From contig NZ_JACBGI020000002.1 of the NCBI RefSeq assembly GCF_013391765.2, positions 124,001-188,000 of the forward strand: 64,000 bases of DNA. The letters are read 5' to 3'. The notes under the pieces were generated by a model. The model was not told where the DNA came from. It saw only the letters and a list, made by a program, of their open reading frames with translations, and did no database searches. Source of the stretch: Thiomicrorhabdus heinhorstiae (lineage in GTDB: Bacteria > Pseudomonadota > Gammaproteobacteria > Thiomicrospirales > Thiomicrospiraceae). Position numbers and translations under genes: made by a program. Positions 28,877-38,264 of this stretch are shown here, in pieces (position 1 is the first letter of the stretch; each line of letters opens with the position of its first letter).

Positions 28877-29386
28877 TTACTCGCTCTCTTCGGCTTGCCA
28901 ATCCACTTTAATACGTTTATTGGCGATATCGACTTCAATAATGAATTCATCCAAAACATAGGGAATCAATTCTTGGGTCGCGCCCTTAACACGCAAAACA
29001 TCATGTGCACCTGTTTCGATTAAATCAGTCACTTCGCCAAGTACTTCACCTTGCAGGTTTTCCACCTGACAACCGATTAGATCGATCCAGAAAAATTCGT
29101 TGTCATCGGATCGCAACTGCGTACGATCAATCGCGATTTCACACCCCATGTATTCACGGGCAAGATCACGATCTTCGATGATATCGAGTTTGGCCACCAG
29201 TGCTTTACCACCCTGTTGACCTTTGAAGTCTTCTACTTTGACTTCGAGCCATTCGCCCTTGCGTTTAATCCACCAAGGCGAATAGCTGAAAATATTTTCA
29301 CGAGGTTCAGTATCGGAAAAGATTTTCACCCATCCGTGAACCCCGAAAACACCGTTGATTTGACCCACAATTAACTTTTCTGACAT
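28877..29386 (-). CDS. rimM: 16S rRNA maturation factor RimM
   Basis: 169-residue RimM, which assists 30S head assembly through S19. The N-terminal beta-barrel starts [24 protein letters not shown], the family signature. The C-terminal PRC barrel has the motif [36 protein letters not shown] (broken here only for reference) and ends VDWQAEESE. It sits between rpsP and trmD in the standard operon. Confidence 0.95.
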   Translation of the reverse strand: MSEKLIVGQINGVFGVHGWVKIFSDTEPRENIFSYSPWWIKRKGEWLEVKVEDFKGQQGGKALVAKLDIIEDRDLAREYMGCEIAIDRTQLRSDDNEFFWIDLIGCQVENLQGEVLGEVTDLIETGAHDVLRVKGATQELIPYVLDEFIIEVDIANKRIKVDWQAEESE

Positions 29387-29418
29387 ACACAGAGTTCCTT
29401 GCCGATCAATCGGTGCAA

Positions 29419-29655
29419 TTAAGCGCCTTTAAGAACGCTTTTAACGCGATCACTCATTTGAGCGCCTTGAGCAACCCAGTGATCAACACGCGCCTGATCA
29501 ACACGTAGTTTCTCTTCTTGACCGCGCGCGATCGGGTTGTAGAAACCTAGTTGTTCAATGAAACGACCAGTTGATTTGAAACGCTGATCTGCAACTACTA
29601 GCTTGTAAAAAGGACGCTTTTTAGAACCACCACGGGCCAAACGAATAACTACCAT
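29419..29655 (-). CDS. rpsP: 30S ribosomal protein S16
   Basis: 78-residue S16, needed for 30S assembly. Homology to E. coli S16 is clear: [34 protein letters not shown] and [14 protein letters not shown]. First gene of rpsP-rimM-trmD-rplS, with a good promoter about 110 bp upstream. Confidence 0.97.
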   Translation of the reverse strand: MVVIRLARGGSKKRPFYKLVVADQRFKSTGRFIEQLGFYNPIARGQEEKLRVDQARVDHWVAQGAQMSDRVKSVLKGA

Positions 29656-29761
29656 AATATTTTTCCTATTGTTAATCAGACGATGAGAGGAATCCCTCCC
29701 AACTAATTCTTCTGTTTGAATTTCCCGGTTAAAAACTTTATGCCTTCACCGAAGAGCGGCG

Positions 29762-29790
29762 ATTATACTGAAAAACCTCACCAAAGACAA
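29762..29790 (-). promoter_or_regulatory. Sigma-70 promoter of the rpsP operon
   Basis: On the minus strand TTGTCT (29785-29790), a 17-bp spacer and a perfect TATAAT (29762-29767). A GC-rich tract follows the -10 (CGCCGC), as in stringently controlled ribosomal promoters. Confidence 0.65.
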
Positions 29791-29841
29791 GCCCGACATC
29801 AGCGAGCGAATTGATTTAAATTCAAACACTTAGTCGGGCTT
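29789..29841 (-). terminator. Long hairpin after ffh
   Basis: Nine-bp arms AAGCCCGAC (29789-29797) and GTCGGGCTT (29833-29841) with a 35-nt AT-rich loop. In the minus-strand transcript it follows ffh and is trailed by a T-rich tract, so it probably terminates ffh just before the rpsP promoter. Confidence 0.55.
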
Positions 29842-29885
29842 ATGATTTTATGCAGTTTACTGCTAAATTGTACCGAGAACCGGCC

Positions 29886-31265
29886 TTATCTCATTCCGGG
29901 AGGAAGCCCTCCCCCCATCCCCGGAGGTAATTTCCCGGCCAGACCGCGCATCATATTTTTCATGCCGCCTTTGGAAACCTTTTTCATCATCTTTTGCATC
30001 TGGGTAAACTGTTTCAACAGCTTATTGACATCCTGCACTGAGGTACCGGACCCCATAGCGATGCGACGCTTACGCGATCCTTTGATAACCGCAGGGAAAC
30101 GACGTTCCTGAGCCGTCATGGAATGAATAATCGCTTCCAGGCGTTTGAACTCTTTTTCCGCTACATTACCGTCGATCTGATTTTTCAACTGCCCCATGCC
30201 TGGCAATTTACCCATCAGACCCCCGACACCGCCCATATTATTGATCTGTTGCAGTTGCTCCAGAAAATCTTCCAGATCGAATTCCCCGGTTTTCTGAATT
30301 TTCTGTGCAAATTTCTGCGCTTTCTTCTGATCGATTTTGGCTTCGGCTTCCTCGATCAGGCTCAGAACATCGCCCATACCGAGAATACGACCGGCCATAC
30401 GCTCCGGATGGAAAGGCTCCAAAGCATCGGTTTTCTCACCGGCACCAAGGAATTTAATCGGTTTGCCGGTGATTTCTCGAATCGACAGAGCCGCACCGCC
30501 GCGGGCATCACCGTCGGTTTTGGTCAAAACCACACCGGTCAGCGGCAAAGCATCATTAAAGGCTTTAGCGGTATTGGCGGCATCCTGACCGGTCATCGCA
30601 TCGACAACAAACAGCGTTTCCGCCGGTTTGACATTGTCGTGCAAGCGTTGAATTTCCTGCATCATATCGCTATCGATATGCAAACGGCCCGCGGTATCGA
30701 CAATCAACACGTCCATAAACTGCTTACGCGCTTCGGCGTGTGCATTTCTGGCGATATCGACCGGATCCTGATCGGCACTCGACGGGAAGAACTTTACTCC
30801 GACCTGTTCGGCAAGCGTTTCCAACTGTTTAATCGCCGCCGGGCGATAGACGTCGGCGGACACCACCATGACTTTTTTCTTTTCCCGCTCGGTCAGCCAT
30901 TTTGCCAGTTTACCGACGGAGGTCGTTTTACCGGCCCCCTGCAGACCGGCCATCATAATCACCGCCGGCGGCTCGACATTGAAATTCAGCGGCGCGGCTT
31001 CCTCACCCATTACCTGGGTCAATTCTTCCTTAACGATCTTGATGAACGCCTGTCCGGGATTCAAGCTGGTGGAAACTTCCTGACCGATGGCGCGATCGCG
31101 TACCTTATCGATAAAACCTTTTACTACCGTCAAGGCGACATCGGCTTCCAGCAAAGCACGGCGCACATCTCGCAAAGCGTCTTTGATATTCGCTTCGGTC
31201 AGACGCCCCTGACCTTTTAAAACCTTAAGGGTTTTATTTAAACGTTCCGACAAATTGTCAAACAT
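29886..31265 (-). CDS. ffh: Signal recognition particle protein Ffh
   Basis: 459-residue SRP54 GTPase that, with 4.5S RNA, targets nascent membrane proteins to FtsY. The N domain (1-85) is followed by G1 GLQGAGKTTSVGKLAKWL (about residue 106), DTAGRLHID, G4 TKTDGDARGGAAL and GAGEKTDALEPF. The Met-rich M domain (about 325-450) contains ERRFPAVIKGSRKRRIAMGSGTSV (RNA-binding helix) and a GMGGGLPPGM tail. The 341-bp stretch upstream (31266-31606) has no gene; see the separate entry. Confidence 0.97.
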   Translation of the reverse strand: MFDNLSERLNKTLKVLKGQGRLTEANIKDALRDVRRALLEADVALTVVKGFIDKVRDRAIGQEVSTSLNPGQAFIKIVKEELTQVMGEEAAPLNFNVEPPAVIMMAGLQGAGKTTSVGKLAKWLTEREKKKVMVVSADVYRPAAIKQLETLAEQVGVKFFPSSADQDPVDIARNAHAEARKQFMDVLIVDTAGRLHIDSDMMQEIQRLHDNVKPAETLFVVDAMTGQDAANTAKAFNDALPLTGVVLTKTDGDARGGAALSIREITGKPIKFLGAGEKTDALEPFHPERMAGRILGMGDVLSLIEEAEAKIDQKKAQKFAQKIQKTGEFDLEDFLEQLQQINNMGGVGGLMGKLPGMGQLKNQIDGNVAEKEFKRLEAIIHSMTAQERRFPAVIKGSRKRRIAMGSGTSVQDVNKLLKQFTQMQKMMKKVSKGGMKNMMRGLAGKLPPGMGGGLPPGMR

Positions 31266-31606
31266 ACAGAAACTCCCTAGCCCTTTAATTGCGCGTCAAG
31301 CCAATCCCGTTCAACGGAATCCATCCGTTGCATGAAACAGACATTTCTGGAATCAAACTGACGCGGACGTAATCAAATACGTGAAGAACATCGAACCACG
31401 CTATAAAGCGGTTTCGATAACGCTTTTTGGGGCATGATCTTCTAATCAAAAAATAATTCCGTTATTATAGCGGAAATTATTTTTGATTTTCAGACCCCTT
31501 TTTCCCACTTCTATTTGGCCTTAAATAACGGCCCGGCATTTCAAGTTGTGGCTTCAAGTATAATTAAGGGGCATTTCGTAAGACTTTATTTAAAGGTATT
31601 TTCTGC
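31266..31606. other. Non-coding region between divergent ffh and ypjD-like gene
   Basis: No credible ORF. It contains an AT-rich inverted repeat (AAATAATTCCG near 31450 with CGGAAATTATTT near 31470) and a TATAAT at about 31558-31563, probably the -10 of the plus-strand gene at 31607. It should also carry the ffh promoter on the minus strand, which I could not place. Confidence 0.5.
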
Positions 31607-32398
31607 ATGTTAATCGGTGGAAGCAGCGCCTTAGTTGCCAGTTTGATCTATCTTTTTGCCAGTTTGAAACTGTGGCAAAAGATCCAGACGCACAATGCCC
31701 CGGAGGTTCGCGGTAATACCTTCTATATCACCGCCGTCGCCGTATTAATGCATGCATTCTCTCTGCAGCATACTCTACTGCTGGAACAGCACCTGATTTT
31801 CCATCTGGGAAACATGCTTTCACTGATCATGTTGCTGTCAGCAACCATTTTACTATTTACCAACTTCAACAAACCGACTGAGACTCTGGGGATTTTTATA
31901 TTCCCTCTGGCCGCACTGAGCACCATGCTGCCGCAGATGCTCCAGGAACAGACGCCTTTACCGTTAGAACTTGGCAGTCATGTGCTTATCTCCATCAGTG
32001 CCTACAGCATTATGGGCCTGGCGACTGCGCAGGCGGTCCTTTACTCGGTTCAGGAAAAACGCTTCCGCACTCGGAAACTGTCGACCTTGATGCGTGCCTT
32101 GCCACCTCTTCAGGTGATGGAAAAAACCCTCATACAGCTGGTTGTTATCGGTTTCGTATTTTTAAGTTTTGCTTTGTTGAGCGGCGCTTTCTTCGTCGAG
32201 GACATGTTTGCACAACACTTAATACATAAGACCTTTTTCGCGATTCTTTCTTGGCTGCTGTATGCCATTTTCCTGTTCGGCCACTTCCAATATGGCTGGC
32301 GCGGACAGAAAGCGGTTCGATACATAATCTGGGCTTATGTTCTTTTGGTACTCAGCTATATCGGAACTCAGATCATTTTGCTGGCAATTTACGGCTAA
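31607..32398 (+). CDS. Cytochrome c assembly (CcsA/YpjD-like) membrane protein
   Basis: 263-residue protein with about eight TM helices, of the cytochrome c assembly/HemX-like superfamily, called YpjD next to ffh in many gammaproteobacteria. Conserved histidines lie in HAFSLQHTLLL, LGSHVLISISAYSIM and LIHKTFFAILSWLLYAIFLFGH, where heme ligands are expected. The canonical tryptophan-rich CcsA motif is not obvious, so a role in heme export is uncertain. AAAGG precedes the ATG. The position beside ffh is the usual one. Confidence 0.8.
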   Translation: MLIGGSSALVASLIYLFASLKLWQKIQTHNAPEVRGNTFYITAVAVLMHAFSLQHTLLLEQHLIFHLGNMLSLIMLLSATILLFTNFNKPTETLGIFIFPLAALSTMLPQMLQEQTPLPLELGSHVLISISAYSIMGLATAQAVLYSVQEKRFRTRKLSTLMRALPPLQVMEKTLIQLVVIGFVFLSFALLSGAFFVEDMFAQHLIHKTFFAILSWLLYAIFLFGHFQYGWRGQKAVRYIIWAYVLLVLSYIGTQIILLAIYG

Positions 32399-32497
32399 AA
32401 TTGCGCGATTTTTTGCCTGTTTCCAACACGCTTTTAGGTTTTCTCATTATTTGAAATCGGTATAATTAAATCTCATTCATAATCGAAACTAATCGCC

Positions 32498-33793
32498 TTG
32501 AACTCTTTAGACATATCCGTCCTTTTCGGAATTCTGATTTTACTCATCTTTCTGTCAGCCATTTTCTCCAGCTCAGAAACCAGTATGATGGCTCTAAACC
32601 GCTATCGTCTAAAGCATAAAGTCAAATCCGGCCACAAGGGTGCCATTCTCGCTCAAAAGCTGCTCGAATCTCCGGACAGGCTCCTCGGTGTTATTCTTCT
32701 GGGCAACAACTTCGTCAATATTTTTGCCTCGTCAATCGCGACCATTATCGCCATGAAACTAATCGGTGAAGCCGGAATCGCTCTGGCAGCCGGACTGCTC
32801 ACTTTAGTCATTCTGGTATTTGCCGAAGTCGCGCCAAAAACACTGGCCGCACTCTACCCCGAAAAAATCGCCTACCCAGCCGCTTTCATCTTAACGCCAC
32901 TATTAAAGCTGCTATCGCCGCTGGTATGGATGGTCAATTTTTTCGCCAACGGCTTCCTGCGCTTGTTCCGCATCAAAGTCCACCATCACGACGACCAGCA
33001 CTCTCTAACCCAGGAAGAGCTGCAAACTCTGATTAACGAAGCGACCAGTCAACTTCCGGATCACTACCGTTCCATGTTGAGCAGTGTTTTACAGCTGGAA
33101 AGCGTCACGGTTGAAGATGTCATGATTCCCAAGCAAGACATGTATGCCGTCGATATCGAACAACCTTTCGAACAGTTCCTGAAAGCGATTCAGAAATCGC
33201 CTTACACGCGCATACCGATTTATCGCAACTCGCTGGATGACGATTTGATCGGAATTCTGAACTTAAGACGCGCACTGCCGGTATTAATGCGTGACGATGT
33301 ACGCATGAAAGACATTATCAAACTGGTACGCCCGGCCTACTACATTCCTGAAACTACTTCTCTAAGCGTCCAACTAGGTAAATTCAACGAAAAAAAACGC
33401 CGTATGGCCCTGATTGTTGACGAATACGGTGATCTGCAAGGCCTGTTGACCATGGAGGATTTGCTGGAAGAGATCGTCGGTAAACTGTCGACCGATTCCA
33501 AAGCCAAACCGGTGGAAGAAACCGTCGAGTTAAATGCCGATGGAAGCATGACTATTGATGCGTCCGAGTTTATCCGCGACCTGAATAAAGCCTACGAACT
33601 GGATTTACCGACTCACGGACCGAAAACACTCAACGGTTTGATTCAAGAAGAGCTAGAAAGTTTTCCGGCAGCCGGAACCTGTATCAAGATCGGCGACTAT
33701 GTTCTCGAAGTCACCGAAATTGCTGACAACGCCATCGAAACCGTAAAACTAACAGAATATATCGCCCCAAATCCAAGAAAATCCGATGATTAA
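32498..33793 (+). CDS. CNNM/CorC (HlyC/CorC) family transporter
   Basis: 431-residue protein with the CNNM layout. A DUF21 membrane domain (about 1-190) starts LFGILILLIFLSAIFSSSETSMMALN and contains GVILLGNNFVNIFASS and FAEVAPKTLAALYPEKIA. A tandem CBS pair (about 205-325: VEDVMIPKQDMYAV, RRMALIVDEYGDLQGLLTMEDLLEEIVG) and a CorC_HlyC domain (about 340-420) follow. Related proteins mediate Mg2+ or Co2+ efflux (family knowledge). The start appears to be a TTG at 32498; the upstream ribosome site is weak. The last 8 bp overlap the next gene. Confidence 0.9.
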   Translation: MNSLDISVLFGILILLIFLSAIFSSSETSMMALNRYRLKHKVKSGHKGAILAQKLLESPDRLLGVILLGNNFVNIFASSIATIIAMKLIGEAGIALAAGLLTLVILVFAEVAPKTLAALYPEKIAYPAAFILTPLLKLLSPLVWMVNFFANGFLRLFRIKVHHHDDQHSLTQEELQTLINEATSQLPDHYRSMLSSVLQLESVTVEDVMIPKQDMYAVDIEQPFEQFLKAIQKSPYTRIPIYRNSLDDDLIGILNLRRALPVLMRDDVRMKDIIKLVRPAYYIPETTSLSVQLGKFNEKKRRMALIVDEYGDLQGLLTMEDLLEEIVGKLSTDSKAKPVEETVELNADGSMTIDASEFIRDLNKAYELDLPTHGPKTLNGLIQEELESFPAAGTCIKIGDYVLEVTEIADNAIETVKLTEYIAPNPRKSDD

Positions 33794-34592
33794 ACACCCT
33801 TTTCAAGAAAACTCCGCCTGGACACTGCTAAAGCAAGGTGTCCGCAGTTTGGCCAAACAAGAAGTTCTGTCTCGTTTTGAAGTCGTCAGCGCCGAAGAGA
33901 AGCTGGACGGCTCTCTGTTAACCGAAGCGGACACGCAAATGCAAATTCAAACCGAGGCGTTTCTACAAGCAAACTGGCCGCAATTTGCCTTTCTCGGAGA
34001 AGAACAATCACAAAGCGAACAGGAAACCGCGCTGAAAAGCCCGCAGGGATGCTGGATTCTTGATCCGGTTGACGGGACCAGTAACTTCGCCAGCGGCATT
34101 CCGGTCTACGCCGTATCTCTGGCTCTGATGATCGAAGGACAAGTGGTTGCAGGTCTGGTTTACGACCCCGATCGTGACGAGATGTTTGCCGCGCGTATTG
34201 GCCAAGGAGCCGAGCTGAACGACAAACCGCTGATCGCTAAAACCGCTAAACAGCAGTTAAAGCAGACCAGCGGCATTATTGATTTCAAACGATTGACCCC
34301 AGAACTGGCTTGCCGCATTATCCATGACAATCCCTACTCGTCTCAACGCAGTTTCGGTTCAGTCGCATTGGACTGGTGCTGGATCGCAGCTGGTCGCGGG
34401 CATATCTATCTGCACGGTGCGCAAAATATCTGGGATTATGCTGCCGGTTACGTCATTCTGCACGAAGCGGGCGGCGTCAGCTCGACTTTGAATGGTGAAG
34501 ATGTACTGGTTACTCAAGTCGTCAAGCGTTCGGCGGTTGCGGCAACCACACCGGAATTATTTGCCCAATGGAGCCAATACCTGCGGGGCTAA
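33786..34592 (+). CDS. Inositol monophosphatase family protein
   Basis: 268-residue Mg2+-dependent sugar-phosphatase. Metal-site motifs are FLGEEQ (about 75), ILDPVDGTSNFASGIP (about 92) and the C-terminal WDYAAGYVILHEAGG (about 217). It may act as inositol-1-phosphatase (SuhB-like) or 3'-phosphoadenosine phosphatase (CysQ-like); the sequence alone does not decide. Translationally coupled to the CNNM gene by an 8-bp overlap. Confidence 0.88.
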   Translation: MIKHPFQENSAWTLLKQGVRSLAKQEVLSRFEVVSAEEKLDGSLLTEADTQMQIQTEAFLQANWPQFAFLGEEQSQSEQETALKSPQGCWILDPVDGTSNFASGIPVYAVSLALMIEGQVVAGLVYDPDRDEMFAARIGQGAELNDKPLIAKTAKQQLKQTSGIIDFKRLTPELACRIIHDNPYSSQRSFGSVALDWCWIAAGRGHIYLHGAQNIWDYAAGYVILHEAGGVSSTLNGEDVLVTQVVKRSAVAATTPELFAQWSQYLRG

Positions 34593-34825
34593 CCTCTTCT
34601 ATTGATGATTCGAAACAGGGACCTCGCAGCTGGCGGCTTGTCTATTCAATAAACAGCCGTTACAGCTCCCTCCGATTTCACCAACTTCAACCAGCCGAAC
34701 CACCTTCTCTGCAAAAAATCAGCCTCCCCTAGCCTCATTCAACTGAAAGAATTTAACCGCCTTTCGGGTCAATATCTTAAAAGCCTATTGGTCCTAAAAC
34801 GATGAATCTCATCCAAGGAGGTCTT

Positions 34826-35431
34826 ATGTTGAATTGGTTAACTTACATACAACAAGGTTTTAACCGTAATTTGCAGTATTTTGACTTTCTCGCGCCTCTG
34901 GCATTACGGCTCTATCTGTTTCCGGTCTTCTGGTTTGCCGGGACCAATAAACTACAGAATTTTAATTCGGTGATAGAGTGGTTCGGCAATAGTGATTGGG
35001 GACTGGGATTACCGTTTCCGGCTCTTATGGCCGTGCTGGCTGTCTCGGCCGAAATCATAGGATCGGTGCTGTTATTGATCGGATTAGCTACGCGCTGGAC
35101 AACGATTCCACTAATGATCACTATGCTGGTTGCAGCCATTACCGTTCATTGGGACAACGGCTGGCAGGCAATTCACGACCTGATGTCACCCTGGAGCAAC
35201 GCCTCGGCATCGCAAGCGATCACGCAACTTAACGAGCTGCAACAGCAGCTTGCGACATCGATGACCTACCAGGCATTACAGGAACACGGTTCTCTGGTGG
35301 TGCTGAATAACGGAATTGAATGGGCCGCTACCTATTTTGTTATGCTGCTGGCATTACTATTCCTGGGAAGCGGCAGGTATGTCAGTGTGGATTATTGGCT
35401 TGGTCGTCGCTTCATCGACAAAAAGCCCTAG
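34826..35431 (+). CDS. DoxX family membrane protein
   Basis: 201-residue four-TM protein of the DoxX family. Family features: ALRLYLFPVFWFAGTNKLQNF, FPALMAVLAVSAEIIGSVLLLIGLATRW and a C-terminal VVLNNGIEWAATYFVMLLALLFLGSGRYVSVDYWL. An insertion of about 55 residues between TM3 and TM4 (HWDNGWQAIHDLM...) is longer than in short DoxX proteins. DoxX is named for the thiosulfate:quinone oxidoreductase subunit of Acidianus, but most family members are uncharacterised. The start at 34826 follows a perfect AAGGAGG. Its stop codon overlaps that of the convergent FadL gene. Confidence 0.8.
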   Translation: MLNWLTYIQQGFNRNLQYFDFLAPLALRLYLFPVFWFAGTNKLQNFNSVIEWFGNSDWGLGLPFPALMAVLAVSAEIIGSVLLLIGLATRWTTIPLMITMLVAAITVHWDNGWQAIHDLMSPWSNASASQAITQLNELQQQLATSMTYQALQEHGSLVVLNNGIEWAATYFVMLLALLFLGSGRYVSVDYWLGRRFIDKKP

Positions 35432-36756
35432 TAATTCCACACTAATTGGGCACTGAAAATATCGACGGTGGCTTTATATTCGCCGACCAGATAGTGAATA
35501 TCATCCGTTGTGTAATCGACATCGGCGTCTTCCCCGATCAGATGACTATAGGCCATGTCTAGCTGCATGGATTTGATAAAACGATACCCCATTCCGATCG
35601 AAACCCAACGACGTTCCGAATCCGGGGTTCTCGGACTGCGATTTTCCGGGGCAGTAACCGGCGAATGGTCGATTGCCACACCGCTTCTCAGAGTCAGGTT
35701 TGATGTTGCTTTATAGATTGCGCCAACCGAATATCGCCAGGAATCCTGGAACGATTGACGGGAATTCAGGTCTTCCTGACCGGAATCGAAACTGATCACC
35801 AGTTCGTCGTAATCGGTCCATTTAGTCCAAGTGGCATCAGCCAAAAAAGCCAACTTGGAACCGACTTCCTGCTTGATACTGAACATCGCAGTAGCCGGTA
35901 GACTGACATCGGAAGCGGCGTTGACCGTTCCGTTCTGCACATTCACCATGCTGTATAACGGATCGGTAATTCCGCTATATTTAATTTTTCCTTTGGCATT
36001 GTGTTCGACTTTAGAGCGGTAGGATAGACCGATGGTCGTCGAATCGGTCGGCATCAGCATAAAGCCCAAATTATAGCCATAGCCGAGGCTATCGGCTGTC
36101 AGATCGGCATCACCGTCCGCAGCACCACCGTTCAATAGCAGGTTATTGTCCATTTTCTGGGTCATAACCAGGTCAACATATTGGACATTGGCACCGGCAC
36201 CGAATGCCAGCCAGGGTGTTAAACGAGCGGCGATCGCTGGATTCAAATTAATGGTTTTAAGATCGGTTTCCACTGCCTGATAACGGCCGACCCAATTATC
36301 TTTATAGACCAGGTGCGAACCATATGGCACATTCAATCCGAAACCGATATCCACCGCCCCCAGATTCTTTTTCCAGTAAAAGTTCGGAACAACCGCCAGA
36401 GTAGCACCGTCGTCCCCGGAACCGCTTACCGGCCCTCCGGCAACGCCTAAAAGTTCAAGCAAGCCGCCGACACCCGGAACCGCCGAGCTCGAATAACTGC
36501 CACCATCAGAAAAAGCCAACTGCGGCTTGATGATATGCATTGCACCTACCAGCTGATCACCTTTGATTAGAGCTAAACCGGCCGGGTTAAACCACATTAC
36601 GCTGGCATCTTCCGCATTCGCAGCCGCTCCAGCGTAGGACAAACCTTGTCCGCTGGCACTTTGTTCAATCAATGCAAAACCGGAAGCGAAGCTCCAAGTG
36701 GCCTGTAAACCTAGACCTAACCCAAATGCTAACTTTAACCCAGTTAATCGGCTCAT
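35428..36756 (-). CDS. FadL/TodX family outer membrane porin
   Basis: 442-residue outer-membrane beta-barrel. The signal peptide is residues 1-24 (ends SFA). The mature N-terminus SGFALIEQSASGQGLSYAGAAANAEDASVMWFNPAGLAL is the FadL hatch signature. Alternating amphipathic strands continue to a C-terminal aromatic residue (AQLVWNY). FadL proteins import long-chain fatty acids or other hydrophobic compounds. Substrate unknown. The ATG at 36756 was chosen because the signal peptide begins there. Confidence 0.9.
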   Translation of the reverse strand: MSRLTGLKLAFGLGLGLQATWSFASGFALIEQSASGQGLSYAGAAANAEDASVMWFNPAGLALIKGDQLVGAMHIIKPQLAFSDGGSYSSSAVPGVGGLLELLGVAGGPVSGSGDDGATLAVVPNFYWKKNLGAVDIGFGLNVPYGSHLVYKDNWVGRYQAVETDLKTINLNPAIAARLTPWLAFGAGANVQYVDLVMTQKMDNNLLLNGGAADGDADLTADSLGYGYNLGFMLMPTDSTTIGLSYRSKVEHNAKGKIKYSGITDPLYSMVNVQNGTVNAASDVSLPATAMFSIKQEVGSKLAFLADATWTKWTDYDELVISFDSGQEDLNSRQSFQDSWRYSVGAIYKATSNLTLRSGVAIDHSPVTAPENRSPRTPDSERRWVSIGMGYRFIKSMQLDMAYSHLIGEDADVDYTTDDIHYLVGEYKATVDIFSAQLVWNY

Positions 36757-36887
36757 ACTCAACCCATCCCTATTCAATCGGCGGCTATTTTATCAGTTTT
36801 GCTTAAACAGGCAATTGAATAGATCGTGAGGGCAATAAACAAAATCAATAGGTTATCTGCAATCGATAAGGCAATTTAACAAGTGAT

Positions 36888-38252
36888 TCAAATCGCATCC
36901 AAAGCCTGTTGCAGGGTTTTGACGCCGATAATTTCCATACCGGGAATACCGCCTTTAGGGACGTTCGTAGCCGGAACAATAGCGCGTTTAAAACCGTGTT
37001 TTGCCGCTTCAAACAAGCGTTCCTGCCCGCTGGGTACCGGACGGATTTCGCCGGACAAACCGACTTCGCCGAAGACGATCATATCATCGGCCAGTGCCCG
37101 GTTGCGCATCGAAGACAAGATAGCACACAAAAGCGCCAGGTCGGCACTGGTTTCAGACACCTTAACCCCGCCGACGATATTGACATACACATCCTGATCG
37201 GCCGCCTGAATGCCGCCGTGACGATGCATGACCGCCAACAGCATCGCCAATCGGTTCTGCTCCAGTCCAACAGTCACACGCTTGGGAGCACCATACGGCG
37301 ATTCATCCACCAGTGCCTGTAATTCCACCAACAACGGGCGCGATCCTTCCCAGATCACCATTACCACCGAACCCGGCGCAATCTCGTCGCCACGCGATAA
37401 AAAAATCGCCGACGGGTTGGTGATCTGCTTCATCCCCTTGTCGGTCATGGCGAAGACACCGAGCTCATTCACCGCACCGAAACGGTTTTTAATGGCTCGT
37501 AAGGTACGGAAGCGGCTATCCGACTGCCCTTCCAGAAAAACCACCGTATCGACGATGTGCTCCAACACTCGCGGCCCGGCTACTTCACCGGATTTGGTCA
37601 CATGACCGACCAAAAAGATCGCTATCTGATTTTGTTTAGCATAACGGGTGAGATAGGCAGCGGTTTCGCGCACCTGCGAAACACCCCCGGCAGCGCTGGC
37701 CACTTCGGCCAACTGCATGGTTTGAATCGAATCGACCACCATTACCTTAGGCTCTTCTTTCTGAGCCGCCATCGTAATGGATTCAACGTCGGTTTCGGTC
37801 AAAAGCCTCAATTTATCGGTCGGCAGCTGCATGCGTTGCGCTCGCAATGCAACCTGTTGTAAGGACTCCTCACCGGTGACATACAGTACGGCGTCTCGCT
37901 GGCTTAACTCACACATCACCTGTAACAGTATCGAAGATTTTCCCACCCCGGGGTCCCCGCCGATCAACACCACCGAACCCGGCACGATGCCTCCGCCGAG
38001 AACCCGATCCAACTCGGACATTCCCGAAGAAATTCTCGGCACTTCCGCCAGATCAACTTCGGCGATCGAGTGCACCTTCTGCTCACTGCTGCCGGCATAA
38101 CCGCCGCTCTTGGAAGAACTTCGCGCTTTGCTGCTGCCGAGCGAAAATTCCTTAAGAGTGTTCCAGGCCTTGCAGGCCTGGCACTGCCCTTGCCACCGAG
38201 AATGCTCCGCTCCGCACTCGCTGCACACATAGGCAACCTTTGCTTTTGCCAT
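36888..38252 (-). CDS. radA: DNA repair protein RadA (Sms)
   Basis: 454-residue RecA-like ATPase that processes recombination intermediates by promoting branch migration. The N-terminal zinc finger has C10, C13, C24 and C27 (CSECGAEHSRWQGQCQAC). Walker A is GGDPGVGKSSILLQ, and the RadA-specific KNRFG motif is IKNRFGAVNELGVF. A C-terminal Lon-like domain (GGVKVSETSADLALLCAILSS, VFGEVGLSGEIRPVPSG) completes it. AAAGG precedes the ATG. Confidence 0.97.
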   Translation of the reverse strand: MAKAKVAYVCSECGAEHSRWQGQCQACKAWNTLKEFSLGSSKARSSSKSGGYAGSSEQKVHSIAEVDLAEVPRISSGMSELDRVLGGGIVPGSVVLIGGDPGVGKSSILLQVMCELSQRDAVLYVTGEESLQQVALRAQRMQLPTDKLRLLTETDVESITMAAQKEEPKVMVVDSIQTMQLAEVASAAGGVSQVRETAAYLTRYAKQNQIAIFLVGHVTKSGEVAGPRVLEHIVDTVVFLEGQSDSRFRTLRAIKNRFGAVNELGVFAMTDKGMKQITNPSAIFLSRGDEIAPGSVVMVIWEGSRPLLVELQALVDESPYGAPKRVTVGLEQNRLAMLLAVMHRHGGIQAADQDVYVNIVGGVKVSETSADLALLCAILSSMRNRALADDMIVFGEVGLSGEIRPVPSGQERLFEAAKHGFKRAIVPATNVPKGGIPGMEIIGVKTLQQALDAI

Positions 38253-38264
38253 GGGTTTCCTTTA

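Noticed and set aside
30123-31220. 365-residue open frame on the plus strand
   Set aside because: It lies wholly antisense to ffh, has no recognisable domains and a composition typical of a shadow frame.
34593-34825. Gap between the inositol phosphatase and DoxX genes
   Set aside because: I looked for a small ORF, terminator or RNA and found only the strong AAGGAGG ribosome site at its end; nothing else can be supported.
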